Positions 26,561 through 35,436 of a stretch of 64,000 nucleotides of DNA are shown here, in pieces; position 1 is the first letter of the stretch, and each line of letters starts with the position of its first letter. This stretch comes from Caldilineaceae bacterium (GTDB lineage Bacteria > Chloroflexota > Anaerolineae > Caldilineales > Caldilineaceae). The position numbers and the translations under genes are program-made. Under the pieces are notes generated by a model. That model saw only the letters and a list, made by a program, of their open reading frames with translations, had not been told where the DNA came from and did no database searches. The stretch covers positions 36,407 through 100,406 of the forward strand of contig JAJEDJ010000053.1 of assembly GCA_022821545.1 (NCBI GenBank), read 5' to 3'.

Positions 26561-27640
26561 TCAAAACAGATGCCCGGCCAGCAACTGCGGTCCCGGACCC
26601 GGCCCGCTTGTCAGGACGCGCCGCACGGCCGGTAGCGAATGCAGACGGTCTTCCACTTCAGCCGCGGTTTCCGCTTCGCAGATCAGATGCACGTTCGGCC
26701 CCGCGTCGATCGTGAAGTAGACCGGCACGCCCGCCTCGCGCCAGGCACATACCGCATGCAGCACTTCAAGCGTTCCCGGCTGCCAGTAGAGCAGGCTGGG
26801 CGAACTCGTCATCATCACCGCGTGCATTGCAAGCGCGTCCGCTTCGAGGACGGGGCCGAGCAGTGAGATGTCGCGGGCGGCGATCGCGCGGCGCACGGTT
26901 TTCAGCCAGTCACCGACGCTGTGCGTGCGCGCCGCGTTGAATGGGCTTGTGGCCGCCAAGCGGTGCCCGCCGCTGCTGCTGACCCGCTTGGCGGCGGCGC
27001 TGACGATGGCGATGATATCGCGCAGCGCCCAGTGCTCTTCATCGTGAATCTGGCGCGCCACACTCCGGGTATCGAGAAGTACACTGCTTTCATTCTCTCT
27101 TCTTTCCTCTTCGCTCTCTCCTTCTCCCCAGCCCCGCTCCCATTCGACAAAGCCGCCGAAAAGGCTGCGGCTGGCCGAGCCGCTCCCTTGCCGGGCCAGC
27201 GCGGAGAGGCGCGTTGCGTCCAATTGGAGTCCCAGCGCCGCAGCCCCGGCGACTGTGAGCGCGGCGAATCCGCTGGCCGAACTGGCGATGCCTGAGGCCA
27301 TCGGAAAGTTGTTGTTGCTGACAACACGGGCCTTGTAAGGGACGCCTGCGAGCGCGCGCAACCGGTCCAGGTGGGCGACAATTCGCTGCGCAGGGGCGCG
27401 CTTAAGCTGTACGCCGTCAATGACAACCGTATCGGTCGGCAGACGGGCGCTGTGATCCCAGGCGACGGTCGTGGTCGTATGCGCGTCCGCCAAGGTCATG
27501 CTGATTGAGTTGTTGAGCGGGATGTTCAGATCTTCACCGGCGTCGGCAACGCCCCAATACTTAATGAATGCAATGTTGCTGCCGGCGCGGGAGGTGGCCT
27601 TGCGTTCAGACGACGAAGCGGTTGCGCATTCGATTGTCAC
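26561..27640 (-). CDS. mvaD: Diphosphomevalonate decarboxylase
   Basis: The enzyme makes isopentenyl diphosphate from mevalonate diphosphate in the mevalonate pathway. GHMP-kinase-fold marks are AGSNIAFIKYWGVADAGEDL, LNIPLNNSISMTL, FPMASGIASSASGFAALTVA (ATP loop), QGSGSASRSLFGGFVEWERG and YFTIDAGPNVHLICE (catalytic Asp). The 359-residue length is normal. I chose the GTG at 27640 because its last two bases overlap the TGA of the upstream small gene (GTGA), which indicates translational coupling. No other mevalonate gene lies in the window. Confidence 0.93.
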   Translation of the reverse strand: MTIECATASSSERKATSRAGSNIAFIKYWGVADAGEDLNIPLNNSISMTLADAHTTTTVAWDHSARLPTDTVVIDGVQLKRAPAQRIVAHLDRLRALAGVPYKARVVSNNNFPMASGIASSASGFAALTVAGAAALGLQLDATRLSALARQGSGSASRSLFGGFVEWERGWGEGESEEERRENESSVLLDTRSVARQIHDEEHWALRDIIAIVSAAAKRVSSSGGHRLAATSPFNAARTHSVGDWLKTVRRAIAARDISLLGPVLEADALAMHAVMMTSSPSLLYWQPGTLEVLHAVCAWREAGVPVYFTIDAGPNVHLICEAETAAEVEDRLHSLPAVRRVLTSGPGPGPQLLAGHLF

Positions 27641-27939
27641 GCTTCTCGTTCTGCCTGCTGTTCGCATCGACGCAGCAGGTCGTCGATCAGTTCGTCATGC
27701 GCGCGGAAATGGATCTCTACGCCGCCTTGCACCGGCTCGATGCGCGCCTGCCAGCCGATGCCCTCAACCAGCGCCAGCTTTTCGACCACGCCCGCCCCCA
27801 GCCTTTTGAGCACCGCTTCGGCCTGGTCGGGTGTCAGCCCTGGAAACTCCAGAGTTTCGGACTCATACAGGTCGTCATCCTGAAAGCGGGGATCTCTGCG
27901 GTCTTCTTCGTTTCCCAGCGATGGGGCGCTGATCGGCAT
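27637..27939 (-). CDS. Small hypothetical protein upstream of mvaD
   Basis: A 100-residue acidic soluble protein (MPISAPSLGNEEDRRDPRFQ, then LTPDQAEAVLKRLGAGVVEK and HFRAHDELIDDLLRRCEQQA). I recognise no family. It lies 45 bases after the DHH phosphoesterase gene and overlaps mvaD by 4 bases, so it belongs to the same operon. The predicted fold is one beta-sheet with helices; no Cys is present. Confidence 0.7.
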   Translation of the reverse strand: MPISAPSLGNEEDRRDPRFQDDDLYESETLEFPGLTPDQAEAVLKRLGAGVVEKLALVEGIGWQARIEPVQGGVEIHFRAHDELIDDLLRRCEQQAEREA

Positions 27940-27984
27940 CGAAAACTCCTACAAGCTCTCTTGGTGCAAGGGGGCGCTCCAACT

Positions 27985-29331
27985 CTATTCCGCTTCAAGC
28001 AGGGCGACGCCCATGTCGTCGCCGGCGCCCAACTCTTTGAGAAAACGGGGCACGAGCGCGTGCAGCTCGGCAATCCGTTCCGCCGGCGTCTTATCGGGAA
28101 GATGGATGCGTCCGCCGGCCATTGTGTTATGACCGCCGGCAGAGCCGTTTCGGCCGGCGATGATGCGTACCAGGCGACCGGCCTTGGCGTTCGAATCCGC
28201 CGCGCGCACCGACATCACCCCCTGGTCTCCGTAGATTCCCAGGCAAACGACCCAGGCGACGTTTTCCATGCGCATCAACAGATCTGCCACCTCTGCGGCC
28301 ATATCGGGTCGCGGCATATCAAAAAGCAGGCTGACGGCAATGTCGCCTGCTCTTTCGGAGTCGTCCTCCGGCTCTTCATCACCTTCGCCCGTATCCTCGT
28401 CCCCGTCCTGCAGATTCGACGGCGGACCGGGACTACCGGGCGCGAGCATTCGTGACAGCGCAATGATGTCGAGGTCGAATCGCTCGAGGTCCGATTTGTA
28501 ACCGTCCTCCTCGTCCTCGTCCAGGATTTCCTCCGCCTCCTCGTCATCCTCTTCTTCGACAGCGCTGGGCATCGAGACCGTGTAGATTGTCGTGTTGGCT
28601 AAGGCGTCGCTTATGCTGCGGAAGTAGGTGCGGGGAACCTGAACATGCTCAATACGGTTCAGCAGATCGGTCTCGACAAGATGGCGTAAGGTTGAATACG
28701 CCCAGATATCCAAGGCCGACGTGTGCCGGCTGAGGCCTAGCGTGTCGGACTTGATCCCATAGAAGAGGGCGGTCGCCAATCGCGTGTCGACCGGCACTTC
28801 GGCCACCGCCAGGTATTCGCAAAGTAGCGTGGAGGAGGCGCCCACCTCCGGGCGCACGTCGTGGACTTTGGCCCGCAACTGGCTGCGCCGCGGAGGATGA
28901 TGATCAATCGCGGCCAGCACTTCTTCACCAGGGTAGTCCGTGCTCCACAGCAGATGATTGGCCAACACAGGCTGCGTATCGACCAGCATCACTCCGTCAT
29001 ATACGCTCATCTCCTCCGCGGCCGCCCGCTGCGAAATGCGGACTTTGCGGGGCACGATTTCATCAGCCATGGTTTGGTTCTCGGCCCGGCCGATGATGCC
29101 GCCGTGTCCCAGCGTAACGGGCGTCTTCGGAGCATGAACCCGCAGTATCTCCTGCATCGCACGTGCGCTGGCGATCGCGTCCGGGTCCGGATCGTTGTGC
29201 ATCAGAACCAGGAGGTTTTCCTTCTCCTCCACAAGCTCAACGATCTGCTGAATTCTTTTCTCAGTAGCACTCCGCCGCCTGGCCCCAAAGCCTTCCGGCA
29301 GGGAGAGCAACATGGTTGGTGTTTCTTCCAT
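27985..29331 (-). CDS. DHH-family phosphoesterase (NrnA-like nanoRNase/pAp phosphatase type)
   Basis: The 448-residue protein has the DHH domain (LLVLMHNDPDPDAIASARAM at about residues 40-59, VYDGVMLVDTQPVL, AAIDHHPPRR) and the DHHA1 domain with RIIAGRNGSAGGHNTMAGGR at about 395-415. NrnA-type enzymes hydrolyse short RNA oligonucleotides, c-di-AMP products or pAp. Two strongly acidic inserts (about residues 257-280 and 308-325) split the protein between the domains, which is unusual and adds about 90 residues compared with the usual 310-340. It leads an operon with the small protein and mvaD. Confidence 0.88.
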   Translation of the reverse strand: MEETPTMLLSLPEGFGARRRSATEKRIQQIVELVEEKENLLVLMHNDPDPDAIASARAMQEILRVHAPKTPVTLGHGGIIGRAENQTMADEIVPRKVRISQRAAAEEMSVYDGVMLVDTQPVLANHLLWSTDYPGEEVLAAIDHHPPRRSQLRAKVHDVRPEVGASSTLLCEYLAVAEVPVDTRLATALFYGIKSDTLGLSRHTSALDIWAYSTLRHLVETDLLNRIEHVQVPRTYFRSISDALANTTIYTVSMPSAVEEEDDEEAEEILDEDEEDGYKSDLERFDLDIIALSRMLAPGSPGPPSNLQDGDEDTGEGDEEPEDDSERAGDIAVSLLFDMPRPDMAAEVADLLMRMENVAWVVCLGIYGDQGVMSVRAADSNAKAGRLVRIIAGRNGSAGGHNTMAGGRIHLPDKTPAERIAELHALVPRFLKELGAGDDMGVALLEAE

Positions 29332-29412
29332 GACTCGTCCGATGGCCCTTTGAACCGCAGGTCCGATTTCCAGATATCCCCCTATGCGTCAGACGGAAAT
29401 CGAGCAGGGCGC

Positions 29413-29425
29413 GGGTATTATACCC
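29413..29425 (-). promoter_or_regulatory. Palindrome GGGTATTATACCC covering a -10-like box
   Basis: On the minus strand the palindrome contains TATAAT, 90 bases before the DHH-family gene. The -35 position (TTCCGC) is poor. The element is a promoter candidate with an operator-like palindrome on its -10 box. The nearby hairpin CTGTTTTCGGCGAAAACAG (29449-29467) has an 8-bp perfect stem but no T-run. Confidence 0.35.
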
Positions 29426-29552
29426 AACATATATCTTTCGCGGAAGCACTGTTTTCGGCGAAAACAGAACGTAAGCGTTTCGTCAAAGGCAGAATGGCGC
29501 CCAGAGGCGAATACTGAGCCAGGCAAGACAAGCCTCTCTGAAGTTCCGCTTG

Positions 29553-29581
29553 TTGAGCAATCCACACATTTAAGGTACGAT
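29553..29581 (+). promoter_or_regulatory. Candidate promoter of the DUF3500 gene
   Basis: TTGAGC (29553-29558) and TACGAT (29576-29581) are separated by 17 bases, each matching the consensus at 4 of 6 positions. The start would lie near 29588, about 95 bases before the ATG. Confidence 0.45.
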
Positions 29582-29682
29582 TGAGCGCACTTGGCATCCG
29601 GTCGCTGGCACCGGGCAGCGCTCAAATAGCAAGGCGATAGCGCTTTCGCAATTCCACAGATATTCACACAAAGGATGCGCGC

Positions 29683-30777
29683 ATGACAAACACAACCGAT
29701 TCCTTGACTGGCGCCGGCGCGCAAACTGTCGTCCGGCAAATGGGCGAAGCCGCGGCTGCGTTTCTGGCCTGCCTCTCCATAGACCAGAAGCACAGAGCCG
29801 TCGTTCCCTTTGCCGATCAATCAGAGCGCACAAACTGGCACTATACACCGATCCTGCGCAAGGGGCTATCTCTGTCCGAAATGACCTTTCCGCAGCGGCA
29901 AAATGCCCTGCAACTGGTCAATGTCGGCCTCAGTCGCGCCGGCTTTGTCACCGCCTCGACCGTGATGGGAATAGAGAACGCTCTCGACTTGTTGGAAGAT
30001 TGGGAGCGGACGCATCCCGGCAGGGATCCACAGCTCTATTTCCTTACCATTTTCGACAGCCCGGATGAAAAGGGGGTGTGGGGATGGCGCTTTGAGGGGC
30101 ACCACATCTCGCTCAATTATACGATTGCCGATGGGAAAATCATTTCGCCCACGCCATTGTTCTTTGGGTCGAATCCGGCCGATGCGCCTTTCAGCCCGGC
30201 GGCCACTCTCCGCCCTCTGGCCGGCGTCGAAGATCTGGCTCGCGAGCTGGTCCGGTCATTTGACGAAGAGGCGCTGGCAGTCGCCAGCATCTCCCCGGCG
30301 GCGCCGCCTGACAATGTACTATACAATCTTCCGCAGGTTGTAGAAGGCGCATTTCGCATGCCCGCCAACTCCCCCGACCTGGAACTGTGGAAAGAGGCCC
30401 ATGGCGTGGACGATTCGCACGTCCAGGCGTTGCGCTATTCCGATACACCCCGCGGCCTCTGCCGCAGCCGCATGAACAGCCAGCAGCAGGAGATCCTGCT
30501 GGCGCTTATCGGCGAGTATATCCATCGAATGCCGGACGAACTGGCCGAAACCGAGTGGCACCACCTGGGCGAGCACGGCCTGGACGGAATCCACTTTGCC
30601 TGGGCCGGCGGCCTGGAGAAGAGGCAGGGGCACTACTACCGCATCCAGGGTCCGCGCTTCGTCTGCGAATACGACAACACGCAGAACGACGCCAATCACA
30701 TCCACTCGGTCTGGCGGGACCCGGTCAATGATTTCGGCAGAGATCTGCTGGCGCACCATTACGCCCATCATCATTAG
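29683..30777 (+). CDS. DUF3500 domain-containing protein
   Basis: The 364-residue soluble protein matches DUF3500 along its whole length: TNWHYTPILRKGLSLSEMTF, GIENALDLLEDWERTHPGRD, WGWRFEGHHISLNYTIADGK, TPLFFGSNPAD and FVCEYDNTQNDANHIHSVWR. The C-terminus is His-rich (DLLAHHYAHHH). The family has no settled function; the conserved His and Asp residues suggest metal binding. The gene has its own promoter candidate. A hairpin at 30786-30807 (AGCGCACA/TGTGTGCT) lies just after the stop, without a T-run. Confidence 0.9.
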   Translation: MTNTTDSLTGAGAQTVVRQMGEAAAAFLACLSIDQKHRAVVPFADQSERTNWHYTPILRKGLSLSEMTFPQRQNALQLVNVGLSRAGFVTASTVMGIENALDLLEDWERTHPGRDPQLYFLTIFDSPDEKGVWGWRFEGHHISLNYTIADGKIISPTPLFFGSNPADAPFSPAATLRPLAGVEDLARELVRSFDEEALAVASISPAAPPDNVLYNLPQVVEGAFRMPANSPDLELWKEAHGVDDSHVQALRYSDTPRGLCRSRMNSQQQEILLALIGEYIHRMPDELAETEWHHLGEHGLDGIHFAWAGGLEKRQGHYYRIQGPRFVCEYDNTQNDANHIHSVWRDPVNDFGRDLLAHHYAHHH

Positions 30778-31163
30778 CGGCTGACAGCGCACATCAAGTT
30801 GTGTGCTGCCGGGAAGCGGCTTATGTCGCTTGATCTGCAATCACAGCGGCTGCCCCTTTCGCATTTTCCTTGAGACGGCGGTAGGCCGTCCGTTACCCCT
30901 CGCCGCAGGACTCGTGTTAGAATCGTCGCAGCGCTGCCTCCAGGTCGGTGACGCCCAAACTCGAAGATCGTTTGACGGAGCGAACGAAGATCGGTACAAT
31001 CCGTTTCATGTTTCAGATATCGCATCCTTGCGACAGATAGCAATCGAACAGAGTAAGGCTGGTGAATCCAGTTGCGATGTCCTGCACAGCTGTTGACCTG
31101 TTCGCAAATGGCAAGGATCTGCAAGCAACTTTCCACATGTAACTAATTTTCAAGGAGACTTTT
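30778..31163. other. Intergenic region ahead of the molybdopterin oxidase gene
   Basis: No gene is seen in 386 bases. It contains a hairpin after the DUF3500 gene, a sigma-70 type promoter at 30972-31000 and a 157-base leader leading to the ribosome site of the next gene. Confidence 0.5.
30972..31000 (+). promoter_or_regulatory. Promoter of the molybdopterin oxidase gene
   Basis: TTGACG (30972-30977) and TACAAT (30995-31000) are 17 bases apart. A start near 31007 leaves a 157-base untranslated leader, long enough for regulatory structure. Confidence 0.62.
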
Positions 31164-33440
31164 ATGGCTGAAAACGGCAATTCGGTTATGTCCGGAAAGT
31201 ACCGGGTGGTGGGGACCCGACCCATTCGGCACGACGGCGTGGATAAGGTGGTCGGCGCGGCCCGTTATGCCGCAGACCAGAACGTTACGGGGATGTTGTA
31301 CGGCAAGTACCTGCGCAGCCCCCATGCCCACGCCCGTATCCTGAGTATCGATACCAGTAAAGCCGAGGCGCTGCCGGGCGTCACCGCCATCGTTACTTCG
31401 GCCGACCTGGCCGAGGCGGCTGACAAGATTCAGGAGATGGGTGAAGACGCCGTCAATCTCAGGTATCTGAGCGCCAACATGCTCGCCCACGACAAGGTCC
31501 TGTACCACGGCCATGCCATCGCGGCGGTGGCCGCAACAAGCGTCCACGTGGCCGAGGAAGCGGTCGGCCTGATCGATGTAGAGTATGAGATTCTCGATCC
31601 GGTGCTGGACGTGCGGGAGGCTATGGCAGACGACGCCCCCATTCTCCTGGAGGAGTTGCGCACAGTTGCCATGGGCGAAGTCGGCGATAAGCCGACCAAT
31701 GTTGCACAACATTTCCGCCACGCACGCGGCGACCTCGAAGCCGGTTACGAGGCGGCCGACGCGATTGTCGAGCGCGAGTTCACGACTGCGATGGTCCATC
31801 AGGGATACCTGGAGCCCCAGGCCTCGACCGTGCAGTGGCGGTCCGACGACCAGATTCACATCTGGACCAGCACCCAGGGACCGTTTCAGATTCGGGATTC
31901 GGTCTCGGCCCTCCTGCAGGTGCCCGTTTCGCAGGTGAAGGTGACGCCGGCCGAGATCGGCGGCGGTTTCGGCGGCAAGTTCACCCCTTACACCGATCTG
32001 CCGGCGGCCCTGCTCTCCCGCAAAAGCGCTCATCGCCCGGTCAAGATGGCATTGACGCGCACCGAGGTCCTGCAGGCGACCGGCCCCACGTCGGGCAGCT
32101 ACATCAAAGTGAAGATGGGGGCCACCAAGGACGGCCGCATCACCGCTGTTGAAGCCGACCTGATGTATGAGGCGGGCGCCTATCCCGGCTCGCCCGTTGG
32201 CGCCGGCGCCGGCGTGATTCTGTCTCCCTACAAGCTCGATAACCTGCGCATCGACGGCTATGACGTTGTTGTGAACCGCCCGCAGAGCGGCGCCTACCGC
32301 GCGCCGGGCGGCACGAACGCCGCGTTCGCTTCAGAGACGGTCATCGACGAGCTGGCCGAGATCCTGGACATCGATCCGCTGGAGTTCCGCCACATCAACG
32401 CCGCCCAGGCAGGCGACCGCCGCCCGGACGGGCCCGAATACAAGCGGATCGGTTACAAGGAGACCGTCGAAGCCGCCATCGATCATCCCCATACCGCAAC
32501 CCCGAACGAAGGGACAAATCGAGGCCGCGGCGTGGCCTCCGGTTTCTGGTTCAATGGGGCAGGCCCCTCAAGCGTGACCGCTGTCGTGAATGCCGACGGC
32601 ACCGTGAACCTGATGGAAGGCTCCGCCGACATCGGCGGCACGCGCGCCTCCGCCGCCATGATGCTGGCCGAGACCATCGGCGTCGCGGCCGAAGATATCA
32701 ACCCGCAGGTCGTAGACACCGACTCGATCGGCTATACCAGCGGCACCGGCGGCAGCAGCGTCACCCACAAGATCGGCGTAACGACCCATCAGGTGGGGTT
32801 GGAGCTGCGCAAAAAGATGAGCGAGCAGCTTGCCGATTACTGGGAGATGGACATTTCCGAAATCACCTGGCAGGACGGCCAGTTCAGCGGCAACGGCCAC
32901 AGCCTCGGCTTCAAGGAGGCCGCCCAGGAGCTGTCCAGCGGCTACGAAGCGCTGACGGCCAGCGTTACAATGAGCACGGAGGGCGCCGGGCCCTGTTTTG
33001 GTACCCATGTCGTCGACGTCGAGGTCGATCCGGAGACGGGGAAGGTCGAGATCTTGCGCTACACCGCTGTGCAGGACGTGGGCAAGGCGATCCATCCCAG
33101 CTATGTGGAAGGCCAAATCCAGGGAGGTGTCGTGCAGGGAATCGGCTGGGCCTTGAACGAGGAGTATATCTACTCCGACGAGGGCCATCTTCTCAATGCC
33201 AGCCTGCTGGACTACCGCATGCCCACGGCGCTGGATCTGCCCATGATCGAGACAGTTGTAGTCGAGGTTGCCAACCCGGACCATCCGTTCGGCGTGCGGG
33301 GTGTGGGCGAAGTGCCGATCGTCCCACCAGCCGGAGCAATCGCCAACGCGATTTACGATGCCGTCGGCGTACGGCCGACCGAACTGCCAATGTCGCCGGC
33401 GCGGTTGCTGGAAGCAATCTGGGAGAAAGACGGCTCCTAG
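31164..33440 (+). CDS. Xanthine dehydrogenase/aldehyde oxidase-family molybdopterin-binding subunit
   Basis: The 758-residue protein is the large Mo subunit of the xanthine oxidase family. It opens with GTRPIRHDGVDKVVGAARYA and LYGKYLRSPHAHARI. The Moco motifs are GGGFGGKFTPYTDLPAALLS (about residue 266), SGAYRAPGGTNAAFASETVI and HPFGVRGVGEVPIVPPAGAI with the catalytic Glu at about residue 716. It would hydroxylate a heterocycle or aldehyde, or act on a CoA ester, using Mo-pterin cytosine dinucleotide. The FAD and 2Fe-2S subunits normally encoded next to it are absent on both sides. The ATG has AAGGAG 7 bases upstream. A terminator follows. Confidence 0.92.
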   Translation: MAENGNSVMSGKYRVVGTRPIRHDGVDKVVGAARYAADQNVTGMLYGKYLRSPHAHARILSIDTSKAEALPGVTAIVTSADLAEAADKIQEMGEDAVNLRYLSANMLAHDKVLYHGHAIAAVAATSVHVAEEAVGLIDVEYEILDPVLDVREAMADDAPILLEELRTVAMGEVGDKPTNVAQHFRHARGDLEAGYEAADAIVEREFTTAMVHQGYLEPQASTVQWRSDDQIHIWTSTQGPFQIRDSVSALLQVPVSQVKVTPAEIGGGFGGKFTPYTDLPAALLSRKSAHRPVKMALTRTEVLQATGPTSGSYIKVKMGATKDGRITAVEADLMYEAGAYPGSPVGAGAGVILSPYKLDNLRIDGYDVVVNRPQSGAYRAPGGTNAAFASETVIDELAEILDIDPLEFRHINAAQAGDRRPDGPEYKRIGYKETVEAAIDHPHTATPNEGTNRGRGVASGFWFNGAGPSSVTAVVNADGTVNLMEGSADIGGTRASAAMMLAETIGVAAEDINPQVVDTDSIGYTSGTGGSSVTHKIGVTTHQVGLELRKKMSEQLADYWEMDISEITWQDGQFSGNGHSLGFKEAAQELSSGYEALTASVTMSTEGAGPCFGTHVVDVEVDPETGKVEILRYTAVQDVGKAIHPSYVEGQIQGGVVQGIGWALNEEYIYSDEGHLLNASLLDYRMPTALDLPMIETVVVEVANPDHPFGVRGVGEVPIVPPAGAIANAIYDAVGVRPTELPMSPARLLEAIWEKDGS

Positions 33441-33497
33441 CAGCCGGTTCACAGAGAATTGCGGCCAGTCATTGCACTGGCCGCTGAACTGTAGGAG

Positions 33498-33538
33498 AAG
33501 GCGGGTCGGTAGACATTGTGTTGACCGGCCCGCCTTTT
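33498..33538 (+). terminator. Rho-independent terminator after the molybdopterin oxidase gene
   Basis: A 13-bp stem (AAGGCGGGTCGGT with ACCGGCCCGCCTT, one wobble) ends in TTTT. A second, shorter hairpin lies just before it (33461-33484, GCGGCCAGT/ACTGGCCGC). Together they isolate this gene from the SDR gene 65 bases downstream. Confidence 0.8.
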
Positions 33539-33602
33539 GATTCGATACGCAAATTAAGCGCTACAAATGGCACAGTTCGTCGACAGGAGATAACACAGCC
33601 AC

Positions 33603-34550
33603 ATGTCTGCCTCTCGTTCCGTCGCCGTAACCGGCGGGCTCGGCAATCTCGGTACAAAGCTTCTGCTGCACCTGGCCCGCACCAGCCCCTGCAACCGGTT
33701 GGTCGGGCTGGACGTGCGTGCGCCTTCGCCCGAACAGCTGAGAGCATTACAGGACGCCGCCGCGCAGAATACGACAGGTTCGGCGCCTGCTATCGAACTG
33801 CTCGAATGCGATCTCACCGACTCCCATGACCGCCGCTGGCGGGATGCGCTGGATCGTGTGCAGGCGGTCGTCCACTTCGCCGCATTCAACCCCTACCCCG
33901 ACGCCGGCTGGGACGACGCGGCAATCTCCATCGACATGACCCTCAATGTGGCGCTGGCTGCAGCGGACAGCCATGCCGTCGAGCGGTTTGTTTTCGCCAC
34001 TTCCAATCACGTAATGGGCCGCTACAAAGACGATCCCCTGGCCGCGACGGTCGGCCCAGGAACGCTGACCCCCGACAAACCCCTGGGCGTGGGCACCGTC
34101 TGGGCGGAGACCGACCCGCCCCTGGACGCCACCGCCTACTCGACATCGAAAATGGCGGGCGAACGCGTCTGCCAGGCGCTGGGCGCGCAGACGAATGGCT
34201 CCACGACCTTCGTCAGCGTGCGCGTTGGGTGGTGCCAGCCGGGCGCCAACCGGCCAGAGACACTCAGCGCCACAGGCGACCCGGGCGTCCAAATCGGTAG
34301 CGCCGAATCCCATCCCGACCCCGAGGGATACCGGCGCGCCGAAAGCTGGTTCCGCCTGATGTGGCTGTCGAACCGCGACTTTTTGCATCTGATGGAACGG
34401 GCCGTAAACGCCGACGCCGGCGGATGGCCGGCGCCGGCCATCGTGGTCAACGGCATGTCCGACAACAGTGGCATGGCCTGGAGCCTGGAGGAGCCCCGGC
34501 GTTATCTCGGATACCAGCCCCTCGACGACGTGAACTCCGGCGGGCAGTGA
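33603..34550 (+). CDS. NAD-dependent epimerase/dehydratase-type SDR (uronate-dehydrogenase-like)
   Basis: A 315-residue extended SDR with VAVTGGLGNLGTKLLLHLAR as nucleotide-binding loop. The catalytic region is RFVFATSNHVMGRYKDDPLA with YSTSKMAGERVCQALGAQ (YxxxK). The pattern SNHVMGRYK and the C-terminal FLHLMERAVNA resemble uronate dehydrogenases (Udh), which oxidise D-galacturonate or D-glucuronate to the lactone. With mannonate dehydratase and sugar isomerase genes nearby, a role in hexuronate catabolism is likely. It is followed 79 bases later by the isomerase gene. Confidence 0.82.
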   Translation: MSASRSVAVTGGLGNLGTKLLLHLARTSPCNRLVGLDVRAPSPEQLRALQDAAAQNTTGSAPAIELLECDLTDSHDRRWRDALDRVQAVVHFAAFNPYPDAGWDDAAISIDMTLNVALAAADSHAVERFVFATSNHVMGRYKDDPLAATVGPGTLTPDKPLGVGTVWAETDPPLDATAYSTSKMAGERVCQALGAQTNGSTTFVSVRVGWCQPGANRPETLSATGDPGVQIGSAESHPDPEGYRRAESWFRLMWLSNRDFLHLMERAVNADAGGWPAPAIVVNGMSDNSGMAWSLEEPRRYLGYQPLDDVNSGGQ

Positions 34551-34629
34551 TCAGTCGCTGGTGTCCGACCGTCTACGAGAACGATGGAAAACCGGCCGCG
34601 ACCAATTCGCCACCAAGAGGAGATTCCAC

Positions 34630-35436
34630 ATGAGCTACAAGCTCGCTTACAGCACCCTGCGCTGGCAGAATCCTGAACTTGAGCCGGCGCTGAACAGACT
34701 TGCGCAAGCGGGTTGGCAGGGCTGGGAGAGCAGACTGCCCCTCAACTGGATGGGGACGCCGGCGCGTCTGCGGCGCGTCTGCGATGACGCGGGCATGCCC
34801 CTCGTGGTCCTGACCGCCAACGGGACGCCCGATAGCCGCGATCGCGAAAACGTCGAGATGAACCGGCGCCGCATGGAGTTCGCCGCGGAGATGGGCTGCG
34901 ACTGCTTCATGTACATGAACGGCGGCAAGCCTGACGACCGCGAAGTAAGCGACGACGATGTCAAGGCGGCCGCCGAGGGCGCCGACGAGTGGGCCGATTA
35001 CGCGGCCCAGTTCGGCCTGGAGCTGACCTACCACATCCACACCAATCTTCTGGTCGATTCAATCGATCACTGGAAGCTGTACATGGAGAAACTGCGCACG
35101 GCCAAGCTGTGCATCGACGTGTCCCACGCGCAGCTCTGGGGCTATGATCCCGTCGCGTCGCTGTGGGATTTTCGCGCACAGCTGAACTATGTGCATCTGC
35201 AGGACTGGGCAACCACCTCCCGCCGCGCCGACGGTTTCTACGACCCGCTGTGGTGCCAGGTCGGGGAACACGAAAACGTCGATTTTCCGGCTATCCGCGG
35301 CGTTCTGGACGAGATCGGCTATGACCGCTGGGTGACCGCCTGCCCCGGCCAGCCCATCCCAGGCCGCGAAGATCCAATGAGCGAGGCCGAACGCAGCGAC
35401 GGCATGGTCACCTACTTGCGGGGAATCGGCTACTAG
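34630..35436 (+). CDS. Sugar phosphate isomerase/epimerase (xylose-isomerase-like TIM barrel)
   Basis: The 268-residue TIM-barrel protein of the AP-endonuclease-2 superfamily has conserved metal-binding segments: WQGWESRLPLNW, DCFMYMNGGKPDDREVSDDD, LTYHIHTNLLVDSIDHWK (His), LCIDVSHAQLWGYDPV (Asp/His) and YVHLQDWATTSRRADGFYD. Such enzymes isomerise or dehydrate sugars and inositols. The ATG at 34630 has GAGGAG 7 bases upstream; a longer frame reading from 34561 lacks a ribosome site. Its last 4 bases overlap the end of the convergent SDR gene. Confidence 0.87.
   Translation: MSYKLAYSTLRWQNPELEPALNRLAQAGWQGWESRLPLNWMGTPARLRRVCDDAGMPLVVLTANGTPDSRDRENVEMNRRRMEFAAEMGCDCFMYMNGGKPDDREVSDDDVKAAAEGADEWADYAAQFGLELTYHIHTNLLVDSIDHWKLYMEKLRTAKLCIDVSHAQLWGYDPVASLWDFRAQLNYVHLQDWATTSRRADGFYDPLWCQVGEHENVDFPAIRGVLDEIGYDRWVTACPGQPIPGREDPMSEAERSDGMVTYLRGIGY

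Noticed and set aside
33461..33484. Separate transposon inverted repeat
   Set aside because: It is a simple hairpin beside the terminator, with no transposase gene or target duplication nearby.
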